A stretch of DNA of 64,000 bases from Trichoplax adhaerens. Lineage: Eukaryota > Placozoa > Uniplacotomia > Trichoplacea > Trichoplacidae. Positions 46,444 through 58,106 of the stretch are shown here, in pieces (within the stretch, counting starts at the first letter, position 1; the number at the start of each line of letters is the position of its first letter). The translations under genes were made by a program, and so were the position numbers. Where the stretch lies: positions 4,315,035 through 4,379,034 of the forward strand of contig NW_002060946.1 of the NCBI RefSeq assembly GCF_000150275.1, written 5' to 3'. The notes beneath the pieces are model-generated. The model had not been told where the DNA came from. It did no database searches and saw nothing but the letters and a program-made list of their open reading frames with translations.

Positions 46444-46650
46444 CTATACTGTATACAGTACTGTACTGTACTCATGGTTACTGTACTGTATAAAAAAATA
46501 CAGTGTCTGTGCCTAAGTGAGCATGAGACTACTTTGGACAGACAGACACTTGGCCTACTCTGGTCAATAAATTGTGTCCAATACTGTGTACAGTACAGTA
46601 CAGTACAGTACTGTACTTCATTATGACAGTACTTGAATACTGTATGCAGA
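46444..46650. repeat. TACTGTAC/GTACAGTA palindrome cluster upstream of MED10
   Basis: Two dense runs of TACTGTAC and GTACAGTAC words (46444-46491 and about 46581-46650) flank about 90 bases of ordinary sequence. The first run starts about 50 bases upstream of the MED10 start codon (46392, minus strand), the same placement as the cluster at CNEP1R1. Confidence 0.8.
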
Positions 46651-46826
46651 CAGTCGATTCTAAGAAAATGGACTGATTTTTTCTAAATGAAGTAATACTA
46701 GTGCAAACTCCCGTCGCTTTGCAGACGGTTTACGATAATGTGCTCATTTAACAGATAGTATTACCATTTGTAATTGCATTCTATTACCTGTTGCTAAGCT
46801 CGGTTTAGAAGCAGTCAATTTAGATC

Positions 46827-46887
46827 ATGAATGTTATTCAAATTAATACGAGCGATTTAGAATGCAGATACGGAAGCTTTATATGGA
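46827..46887 (+). CDS. Possible first exon of an unrecognised gene
   Basis: An ATG opens a 20-codon frame (MNVIQINTSDLECRYGSFIW) that ends at a perfect GTAAGT donor. No matching second exon was found downstream, so this may be chance or the start of a gene whose remaining exons are too short to see by eye. Confidence 0.2.
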
Positions 46888-46962
46888 GTAAGTATTTTTT
46901 GCCCATTTTTGATGTTATTTGGTATAGAAAGTCCGTCCATCCGATTAGATTTTCAGGTCCAG

Positions 46963-47090
46963 GTACAGTAGTCGATGTCTGTACGTACTGTACTGTACTT
47001 CTTGGCTGTACACTACAGTGTACAGTGTACAGTGACACTGTACAGTATAGTACTGTACTACTGTACTGTACAGTTCAATAACGTCTACTG
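46963..47090. repeat. TACTGTAC/GTACAGTG cluster
   Basis: A dense stretch of TACTGTAC, GTACAGTGTAC and related words, self-complementary over most of its length. It creates short accidental reading frames on both strands. Confidence 0.7.
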
Positions 47091-47344
47091 TACACTTTAT
47101 TTGTGGCTCCTCCATACTACTGTAGTGTTTACTGCTCCATACCATGATCGTCTGCCATAGTCTATGGGCTTCTCTTTTAACTTTTCAATTGATCCGCGCA
47201 CCACAGTGATGTGGGCAAATTGATCGGAAAAAGCTACACGCAATGGATGTATGAAATTGGACAATTTTAACTAGGACCTCTCTTAATCATAATTAATTAT
47301 TATACAGTAGAGTGTAGGTTGATCTTTTTATCGAAGTCGCCGCC

Positions 47345-47500
47345 TGTACATACAGTACTGTATATACAATTATTAATGAAGTGGTCACCCTGCGGTGTTG
47401 TATAGTGTAAAGTATGAGTTTTGCTCATGGTACAGTCCAGTGTACAGTGTACAGTGTACAGTGTACACATGTACTGTACTCTGTGTGTACACTCTAGTTA
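47345..47500. repeat. GTACAGTGTACAGTG run with flanking TACTGTA words
   Basis: Contains a short tandem of the 8-base step GTACAGTGTACAGTGTACAG (about 47438-47465), plus TACAGTACTGTA (about 47351) and TGTACTGTACT (about 47469). Same family of words as the clusters near CNEP1R1 and MED10. Confidence 0.65.
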
Positions 47501-48189
47501 CATTATCCTGGCGATGAACCGCTATCGATTGACAATGTAGTCAAATCTCAATCCACGTAGATAGTGAATGCGACAATCAACGGGAAAACTCGTAAAGTGT
47601 TGTGAAAATGTACTGTGTTAACACAACGGTAGAACCCACGTTACGACACCATCCCATGCATCCATGCGCAACTTCAGTTATCCTCCTATCGACAAGCTTA
47701 CAAGGTCCATTTTTGATTACGCCATTGAAATTTCTTTGGGGGTCTTTGATTTTTTTTTTCCTTTTCATTTTACTGAGATCGACATTAGTTTATTCCCTTA
47801 GTTGGCATTATTTTTTTTTATTTCTAAGCTTATGAACCGTATCGAAATAGTTCAATTAGTCAGTGACGCATGTTAAATGGGACCACTTTACCAATGTTTT
47901 CATTAGTGTAATTGGTATGAGAAAAAGTCAAGGTTACTTTTCAAAGACTAGACTAGTTGACTTGTAGGCAAGAGGAGTAGAAAGAATTGAACAATTGCTA
48001 TTTTAAATTACTCTTATTCAGTCTAGTAGAATTCCAGCATCAAAGTAAATTTCACATTCTAGTACTTGTACTGACTTGACCTCCTACTACTACTACACCC
48101 TGTCGATGGTTTCTAATACTGTACACACTACATCGGATACCAGTAATCGTGTCGACAAGTACAGTACTGTACGTATTTCTGGTCAGCCC

Positions 48190-48650
48190 ATTTTTTGGCG
48201 TTTTCTTGCAGCCAATTTGGATCTTCCCCATTGGAGAAGGATAGACTTGTAATTGAAGGCTAATTTTACTCCATTTGTATACAGTACAGTGTAATTAGAC
48301 AGTCATAGCTGTTATAAGAGATTTATCAATGTAGTATATTTCAGCCATTACTTCTTCATCCTTCGATATTACTTGATATCCACGCCAATTTTGCAGTTTC
48401 AACTGCAGTAATCCATTTCTCAAGGTCATCCTTTTGCCAGGAGATGCGCTATTTCAGCTCTTGATAACAACGATATTGCAGTAGCTATCACATATTTCAC
48501 TTTTTTTGACCTCTATGCAAAGAAGATTTCGAGAATTCTGACTATAATAGCCATACGATCTTCTATCATCCTGGTATATGCATAGATTATACTGGTCAAC
48601 ACTGAATATCTCTCTTGGCTCTTTTTTGACTAAAATTTCCAACTTTTACT
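48190..48650 (-). pseudogene. PH-domain-like coding fragments, perhaps decayed or incompletely resolved
   Basis: On the minus strand three blocks look like protein: VKKEPREIFSVDQYNLCIYQ with NSRNLLCIE (about 48480-48645), ISWQKDDLEKWITAVETAKL (about 48385-48450), and GEDPNWLQENAKKWADQKY (about 48175-48235). The DLEKWITAVETAKLAW block strongly resembles the last helix of a PH domain. The first two blocks are in different frames and join only if a ~70-base intron with a weak GTCAAA donor is assumed; the third has no clear phase. It could be part of a real gene with tiny introns or a dead copy. I cannot name the family. Confidence 0.3.
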
Positions 48651-49102
48651 GAAAAGGACCGTATTCTGGCGTCAATCAAGTGGTATTTTGAATTGAGATT
48701 CGAGTTAAGGTTAGTTAGAGTGGTATGATTACCATTTTTATTGCCTTAAACTAGCATAATTTAGTCCAATTATTCTAGGATACTGCCTATTGATCAGTAC
48801 CATTTCTGCGATTGTTATATTTTCCATACCTGTTTATACAGTACGGTTATGCTGGCCAAAATAGTAAACAGTACTAATCAGTGGCCAGCTATATTTTCTA
48901 CCAATGTATTATTATGACACAATTTGGCTTCTAGTAATTGCATAGTAATGCACAAGTTCGTTTTTTCCTACTATCTCTCTCTATTTTTAATTGATTTTTT
49001 GTCCTGTTGTTGGCTTTGTTTTCCTTTTAACTAGTTAGTTATCCAATATTGAATTTTAAAGTCAAAGGAAAATAAGAGAAAATTTAAAAAAAAGATAGAA
49101 TT

Positions 49103-52100
49103 ATGGCTAGTCACGATAAATTAATTAAAGAGATGACGATGGTTGATAAAATGTCCACGGCTGAACGTTATGAATATGCCAAGAGACGTCGTCGAGAGCA
49201 ACTCGAACGTTATTTTGCCGCGGTAGGAAATGGTCAGACTACAACTGATCATAATGGACAACGTAGTAATAACAATAATTATAACAGTCGAGGTTTAAAA
49301 ATCACCTTTAAACCCGACATCATCTTACTTGATTCTGCTGCGAGGAATGACATCGATGAAGGTTAGTTAATCTTACACGCTTATACACACCGTATGTAAA
49401 AAATTCCCTTCTTGACAATTTTAATCTACTACTATGTACTACAGTCCACAAGTATAGAATTCTCTAACCTTAAAAATCGACCAACAACAGATGACAATAT
49501 CATCACCGAAATGAAGATGATCTGAAATCCTACAGTTATCATCTTAATATCTATTCTCCACATATATTATCGATCGAAATTAATTAGCTTTACCTGCCGT
49601 CTAACATTTATTATTTTTTCTTCACTCTGATCATTTTATTTTATTTTACCGCTTCAATAGTAATGTACTATATAGATACACATTACTATTTTTTCTAGCA
49701 CAACTATACTACTATTTCAATATGATGCTCTTAATGCATCTCTTCGTTTATCTTCGAAAAACTACGGCACATGTAATTTGAAACTGTTTGACATACTGTA
49801 GTATGATTTCGACCATTCTTGAAGCTAAATTGTATATAATATATCATTTCTTTATTAACTGGAGCTTTTATTAGTATATATTTGTACAGAGTTATTATTA
49901 TGACCAATTTGTAGACTACAGTAAGTCAATCTTTAATCACAGATGAACCATCATCTAACTGCCATACAATAGTAGGAAATATAGTAAAATTGAATTCTCG
50001 TAATTACTAAATTCAATCGATGTATTACTTTTCCCTTATTAGACAGAAAGATAGGATAAATACGATAGGTAACACTATTCAATAAACGCTATTATAGCAT
50101 AAAAAGTGGTTAATTACAAGTATTCATAGCAGAATTGCAATACAATAATAATAAAAATATCAAGCATACTTCAGAGACACGGATTACTAAAATGAATTTA
50201 GTAAAAGTCTCTAATAGATGGACACGGTACAAGTACGCAATGCCGATAAGCCTGAATTTTTCGTTTGATTATATATAATTATTTAGTTAGTATAATTTAA
50301 TTTTTTAGATGGGAATTATAGCATTAAGTATGGAATCGCTAACGTAGTATACTCGTAAGTATTCGTATACCTGTAGTACGTAACAAAGTTCGAGAAGAAA
50401 GAGGTTAAGTGCTGTCATGGGTTAACCCCAATAAAAAGTAATTTATAGGTACTCGTACCGTAAATCTCTCTTATGTACATTATTCTACTTTATATAAATT
50501 GCTCTATAACAACTACTTTCGTGTCCTATAGTTCAGCCTTTCTAAAATAGTAATTTTTAATTAAAGAATACATATTAAGAATATTACATACAGTAGGAAG
50601 AGTCATAATTAATCTGTCACTGTGGACTATGCGTATTCAGCAGTAAAGTATGTTTTATACCGCTATCATATCAACTGAGGACGTTGTCGACTAGTTGATA
50701 AATGTAATTAATTAATAATAATTATTCTAGTATAAATATGCTGTTATTCGATTCGCTCTCTTGCATTTATCATATCTAACCCATCATGAATATTTGTAAA
50801 GTATTCTTTTATCGATATAATTAATTAATATTATGCAATGCTCATTCGATTCACTTGAATTTATCATATTCTTCCTATCAATCAATTTGTACTGTATCAT
50901 TGAAAACTTTTTACGAAATACATATATCTATGTTTTATCGTAACTATAAGTGTTCTATAGTATTACAGGTGCGATTTTAATTCAAATTTGTGATAGTAAA
51001 AGTGATAATAATCTTATATATTATTGAAATCGAAATGCAAAAACCTGAAGTTATTACTGTATAGGCTCAATATTATTCTATCGTTATCAGGCGATATAAT
51101 AATGATGATCTATCCACTTAATAACATAGATTAGTCTAGATTAATGAAACGCTATGCTTGTATTCCATTTCATATTAATTTTTTATGGCTCTCTGTGTTG
51201 CATCCGTAAGACCTTTTTCCTATAATTATGATTATAGTTAGGCAATTATTAGAAGCCAAGGTTAATCCGAATGTTGCTAATTGCGATGGCTTAACAGCTC
51301 TACATCAGGTATGTTACTACAGTATCATTTTTAGTTCACGCTATTACGGTGTTAATTTGTTATACATTGATATAATATAACCCCATATGCACTAGGTCCC
51401 CAATGATATTGGTATAATTATTTTGCTAGCCTAAACTAACGATCCTAAATGTGACTAATGAAAGGAGCAGTTTATTTATTATGCTAAAGTAGTATGATCA
51501 GTTTAACCATCCTTTTTAGTTCTATCGGTATACATTAATCAATACAACAAGTATCGTACTCCTTTCCATTGACTGATAAAAATTGTGGGCTTTTGATTAT
51601 CTTTTCTTAAATTACTTAGTTATTAACGATTTCATAAATACATGTGTTGCTGTGGTTATAGGAAACCATTGATTTTGCTGTTTCTGTTTTTGAGTAATTT
51701 AATCACTATGTTCATCTTACTTTAAAGTAAACCAGTTAAAGTTAAAACCTCTACAAAACTATTCTGATTAGAATTCCTTTTTAAATTACAACCTATAAAC
51801 AGCTGCGATTTTAAAACTAGAACACAAAACGTTTTACTCTGTCACTAAATGTAGAGTAATACTACAGTGTTGCTCAATTCAGAGTTAAATAGTGAATTCT
51901 AATTGTTTTTACCGAATTGTTAGATTGATTCTTATACGGTTAAATTTATATTGTTATTGCCCTTTGTCTCAATACCTATTATAAGCTTTGAAATAGCATT
52001 ATCTCAGTCATGCCATGCAGTTTCTTATCGATCGTTTCGACATGGAATCAGTTTATCTTTTGTAGCTATTGACGTTTGTTTAAATTATCTATGACCATAG

Positions 52101-55100
52101 TGTATCTGCTAATGAACTTATCCCTATTTTTTTATGAAAAGCATCAAGATAAATACTCAGACATCTAGAAATGTTAATGTTCTAATCAGATTTGTATATA
52201 TATATCATCACAACATGAATTTTATTTTACTGTTGTATATATTTAATGACTAAATACTTAAGGTGACACGATACTAATGGAATATGACCGTATGCGTATA
52301 TATTCATATATAAAGTTATTTATAAATTAGTTGCAATAGTCAGACTTTTAATAAGACACTAAAACAAACCTGAAGTAGATCTTGTTTTGAGCTGTTATTA
52401 TACGTATCTCGTGGTTGGTCATGCTTTGAGTTATGATTATACGTATGTCGTGGTTGGCATTTTATGAGTCAATATACGAGTAAATATAGGCGATACTACT
52501 GTACCGGAATACAAATATAAACTAATTTGATCTAAAGTCTATTTTTAAATTGATTGCTCAATTTCGCAATAACCACTATATTTAACATTGATTAGCTAAT
52601 CTTATACTAAATAATGTGATTTTAACGGATGTGCACATTTGCAGTAAAACAAGAATACTGCTTGAGCTATACATCAAACTATTGAATAAATACGTATATT
52701 ATATCTTTACATGTTTAATAGCAAATATTAATACAGAATATTTGAAAAATTTCTATCTTTACCTTAATGTCGGAGTAATTAAAATGAGCGAGATATATTA
52801 GATGAGTTGATATGATTATTCGAAATTAAATGTTTACTTGTCAATGTAAGTAATCAATATAGCGATTTATCCGTTGCCTTCGTAGTGTATTTTTATAATG
52901 CCATTGCGAAGTTGTAATCTAAAATTCTAATCTGATGATAAGATCTATGTATCATAACTACTATATTCTGGTATAAAGAAACTCTACCAAGCTGAGTTAA
53001 TGTACCTTTATCTACAGTACTATTATGCCACCTACTGGACTGCATAGTAGTACAGTATACTGTACATACACGCATAGGTATACGAGTTATACAAAAACTA
53101 TAAAATGACGTTACGTTAATGGCTCGTTGTTAAAGACAATTTTGAATTAGATAATATATGTTGCGTCTTTATCATTCATTGAGCTCATACTTTCCCTGCA
53201 ATCCGTGCTATCTCACAATGCGGTTACAAGTTACAAGTAGACTTACATCTTTACACGATACAATATAAAATATCTCATACACGGTACTGGATAGAAAGAT
53301 TTTACAAGTACTACTTAACATACTCGTACGTGGTATAGAACCAGCTGTAATCACTTAGTATGTTTAATGGTCTCGATATTTATAGTAAATTAATATTTGG
53401 TGTGCTTCCGATCATAATCACAATGATATCGTAATATACACCCCCTATACGTTACTAATAATTCATGTATATTTTAATATATTTGAGTAAAGGACAGTCA
53501 TTGTTACTTCCTTTTTTAATAATTTACATTCATAAAAGACTGATAGTTACTGTACTTAAGATTAAATAAAGATGATGGTTTTTCCCTGTGCATACTGCTT
53601 TTCTTCCTACTGTAGAAATCGTTTGTGATAGTAAATTATAAATTAATGATGATGCCAATGATACTGCGAACGTCGGCACATTCTACAAACAAGTGTACAG
53701 TAGTATTAATATCTATACCTGTAATGTTACATTTCATTGAAAGGATCTCTATCTATATACATAATTGATGAGATGTTTATTTTATACGCTCGTACTTACA
53801 TGGACGTAAAATCTACCTAGATATCTATTATTATGAGAGAAAATTTTATTAATTAGCAAGAATTGGATTTCGATTATTTCGTATTTAATTTTTTAAAGTT
53901 CTAAACTATTCAATAGAACTTTAAATATCTGATAATGAAGGTTAAGTGGGATGTTATGAAAAGTATTTATCATATTAAGAATACAGAATTTCTTACTGTT
54001 CAAGTGCTTTTTGGCCTTACTTAAGGATTCCAATCATGTGAACGTTCAGTGCGTTGTAATATTCACTTATTTCACGAGTGGTATAAAATTTATGACGAAC
54101 TACAACGTTCATGGGCATACCTTAAATATATTTTGTAAAATACTAGCAGATAAGATCTAAAATGTAATGTAATGTAATAATGATTTTAATTTAAAATCTT
54201 GGATTCTACTATATTGACTTGCTGTATACCATCACAGCATTATTTACACACGCTCTCTAGAGTTTATCTTTAGGGTATGATAATTAAATGTAATTTTTAT
54301 CTCGGTAACATTCAAGTCATTTCTTAAATTGATTGAAAGATTATCAACCTGTAATAGGGTTTATTTTAATTTAACCAGTCAATGGCCCTGGCATATGAAG
54401 TTCCAGGTTATCGTTCGGAAATTCAATACACAGTTGATAGTGATATTTTGTACAATAGATTAGAACTATAAGCTGTACTATAGAGGTGACCATTGGTCAC
54501 TGACCAATTGACGTCCTTATAAGAAATTACTCGCAAGAAACTGTATTTTCTTTAGAGACGTTGTCATTATTTTCTTCTAGCTCCTAAACTAATAATAAGC
54601 TACGGCTGTCGTTAATAGCCAGTATAATGGAATGTATGATTCATATTATGCATGGTACTAGTGAAATTTAGTCTAACCGGCTAAATTTCACATTAAACTA
54701 AGATAGAGAAATCGCTATATGCTAAGACACTAAGAAGATTTTTATTTGCAGATTTTTATGATTGAAAGAGACCATTGTACAACATTTCATATTCTATTTT
54801 ACAGTATGTGATAATCAGTTCTACAAAAGCACTACTTTTACTAATCATGAATAAATAATGAGGATCATAACAAAGTAAAGTATTTGTATACTTAAAGCCT
54901 AAGATTTGCCTCTATATAGTCCTATTTTTAATTCTTATAATTGTCTTATAGTCGGTGATACTGCAGGTAATAATACTGTTAAATAAGATATAGTTCCCAA
55001 TTAAAATAAAATATTTCCCTAATCACTTTTTCTATATGCAATGCATTTGGATAAAAGTTCGTTGATGTTATTACACACTTATGCTCACTTATAATGAGGG

Positions 55101-57165
55101 AATTATCCGTAGTGAACATATTGATAAATTTCACTCAGCTTTAGTTAAATAGTGAATTTAGCGATATTGGCGCTTCTTTATTCAGTTATAATAGTAAATG
55201 ATAATATCAAAGAGGACTATTATTGTTTTATGTATAAATATGAAAATTTACAATAATTATGAATTTATGTAGCCAAATTACATGTATACATTCACGAAAT
55301 CTTCACAACGATTAAAGTTTCTTCCAAAATTTTATTTAGGCTGTCATAGATAACTGCTTGGAGATGTGTCAACTATTAATTAACTTTGGTGCTGACGTAA
55401 ATGCCTTAGACAAAGAATCCTGGTCGCCACTACATGCTGCTTGTATGTGTGGCCATGTAGATATTGCTAAATTGTTGATCGATAACGACGCAGATGTAGT
55501 CGCTTTGAATATTGATGGTTTGATGCCATGTGATATGGCGGAAGATGAGCCAATGGTATTCTATATCGATGAAGTTATGGAAAGCAAAGGTAAAACTTTG
55601 ACAGGGAATTCTTGCTGAAAATGTCTGATTAGGTTAATTCGTTTAATAATGTTGTCTGTTCGCTGCAGTGTTCGTTTCTCTTTGATCGATAACCTTATGC
55701 GTCTCGTATCATACAGAAATTCGTCTTCATATTGTCAGATATAGTATTAATGATTTTCGAATAGAATTTGTTACTAACAATTATCATCTTCATTTAACTA
55801 AGGACTTAACGAAGAAAGTGTTATGGCCATTCGCAATCGAGCTGCTGATCAGATGTTGGATGATATCAAAGATGCAGTGAGATCTGGGCGAGATTTAGAA
55901 GTTACAGATGAACACGGTGCTACCGCTGTACGTAATTTGATACTTTACCTCTTATATTTACCTACTGAAACTGTCAAAGTAAATCATATTACCGAAACTT
56001 TTTACGATATTAAGGCTCTTGAATTTATTGCTTCAGTTACACATAGCTTGCGCTAATGGCTATTATGATGTAGCTGAATATCTCTTGAAGAATGGGGCTA
56101 AAGTTGACAAGAAAGATAAGGATGGTTGGGAGCCGATTCATGCAGCAGCTTGTTGGGGCCAGGTAGTGTACATGCTGTACAAGTATTCTTATTTTGACTC
56201 TTTGATGATCTGATCAGGAAATTTTTATGCAGGACGGTGTACTAGAATTATTAGTTAAATACGGTGCGAATGTGGACGCTGAAACGAATAATTATGAGAG
56301 ACCTTTCGGTAAACATTCTTGATGAAAGTAATTTAGTTAACGATGCTTGTTTACGTCTATTACGTTTGAATAATAGTACCGTGGTATACTTTTAATAGAT
56401 TTGTCGGAAGATCCAGATACTAAAAGATTATTAACATTACTGAAACGAAAAGCCGAACAGCAGTTATTTGCTCGACGATCCAGTTCTACGTCTCGACCCA
56501 GAAGCAACTCTCGAAGGTTTGCTATTAGCGCTAAGTGATAAATTTTATGTTCTTATATAATAAGCTCTTCAATTTTACAGTGAAATCATTATCTAAAAAT
56601 AATACGTTTGTTAACTGTTCTGAGCTCGATTACGCTCTTCATTATACAAATTTAGTCAAGCTATTAAAAGGTTATCTATATCGGAGAAATCTAAAGTTTC
56701 CTATTCAGAAGCTGTCGCTGAAGCCAAGCTACGTTCTGAAGCGGTATAGTTATTCTTCTTATTGCTAATTGTATGGACATTTCATTCACAAATTGTATAA
56801 TAATAGGCGTGTTTTTCACATTAAATTCGATACAGTTAATAAGAACGGATGTCTCTGAAGATACTGAACGAAATCGTCTTAACCAAGAACAACCAGCTAG
56901 CAAGCAAAGCGATTCTGCTATTGATTTAGGTACAATCAACCCTGCGATTGATAAGCCAAAAGATGATAAAACTAGTACTGAAGGAGCAAGCAAGAAAAAT
57001 ACTCAAGAGGCAAGTGAGACAGCAGAATCTAGTAATCATCGGAACATTGCTCCTCAGGAAACCCCAGATCATCGTCCGACTCCGGCGGCACCTGATCCAC
57101 CTTCTCAAAAATCAAATATTGATGATAAAAAAAGTAAAGATAAAGGTTGCTGCATAGTACTTTGA
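49103..57165 (+). CDS. PPP1R16: PPP1R16-type (TIMAP/MYPT3) PP1 targeting subunit with CaaX tail
   Basis: Nine exons join in frame: 49103-49361, 51238-51308, 55340-55589, 55803-55927, 56037-56162, 56233-56308, 56399-56516, 56671-56743 and 56836-57165 (TGA), 475 residues. The start [11 protein letters not shown] and a basic helix ([12 protein letters not shown]) precede the PP1-docking motif KITF at residues 66-69 (an RVxF variant). Ankyrin repeats follow in the family's split arrangement: two or three before and two or three after the spacer beginning [19 protein letters not shown] Ser/Arg stretch ([20 protein letters not shown]) and a low-complexity tail end in GCCIVL. Members bind PP1 catalytic subunit and are prenylated at the plasma membrane. 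The terminal CaaX CIVL ends in Leu, which favours geranylgeranylation; the preceding Cys could be acylated. Introns 1 and 2 are long (about 1.9 and 4 kb). Confidence 0.92.
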
Positions 57166-58106
57166 ACGTAATGACGTTGTTTACGGGTAGCAAATGATAT
57201 TGATAAAGAAATCTCTTATAAAGTAATCTCTATTTTAAAAGTGTCTAATGCAATCATTTCTTGCATTATTATTTTTATCGCATTCGTATATCGTTAGAAC
57301 GCATAAAGATTACTATTATTGAGTCCTACGGTATTCCATTCTGGAATATAAAACTGCATTTTTTTGAAACAATCCTAAATTCAGTTACAGTCTCGTCTAT
57401 ATTGGACAAAAATATACTCTTTAAAGATATGTACGTGATATCATTTTATCTCTCAATATTTTCATCGGTTTGTTTAAGATTACTAATACGATTTTACTGG
57501 TAGATAATAGATAACAAGATCATTCATTAAAGTAGCATTTTAGTTCTTGGATACATACAACAATAAAAATGGCATAATGGGCTACAGTAAAGAATACTTT
57601 TATAATTTTTACGACAGAAAATCTCTATCATATCATATCCCATATCCTATGCTAGGATAAGATATTATCATTATTTACTGTGAAGTATACATAGTCTCCT
57701 ATATACTCAACACAACTACTGTATTAACTTAAATGATAATGATTTTTAAGGCTGTTAATATTGAGTGTAAATTACTGCAACACTATAATACGAAACATCG
57801 ATACAGTTTGTAATTGATTGCAGGAGTTTAATTTAATTTGGCTTGCATCGTTATTTGTTATTATGTGTTGACAAATTTCTAATATATAATACCAATAGTA
57901 TCAGTGCTATTGGATTGATCAATACGAGACTGGTTTGAAATGAAAAGAATTTTGTATATTATATTCAAGTGGCTAATCTGAATTTTTAATAAAAGATTGC
58001 TTTCATAACTATTGTTCAATGTTAGCCATCTCTCCAGGTTACTAGTACTTCGTCAGTTCGATATCTAAGTTTAAGGGAAAACACAGTATAATTACGATAG
58101 CTTAGA
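57166..58106. other. Convergent intergenic, PPP1R16 to OSGEP
   Basis: About 940 bases holding the 3' ends of both genes. AATAAA at 57562-57567 could serve PPP1R16. The frame at 57261-57503 (plus) has no recognised similarity. Confidence 0.5.

Larger units (their letters stand above)
46651..49102. other. Intergenic, more palindrome clusters, possible isolated exons
   Basis: About 2.4 kb between MED10 and the PPP1R16-like gene. It contains two more TACTGTAC-rich stretches (46963-47090 and 47345-47500), a possible first exon on the plus strand (46827-46887) and PH-like coding fragments on the minus strand (48190-48650). The rest is AT-rich without a recognised gene. Confidence 0.45.

Noticed and set aside
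47577-47835. Overlapping frames on both strands near 47.6-47.8 kb
   Set aside because: They mirror each other, follow a poly-T tract, and have no recognised domain.
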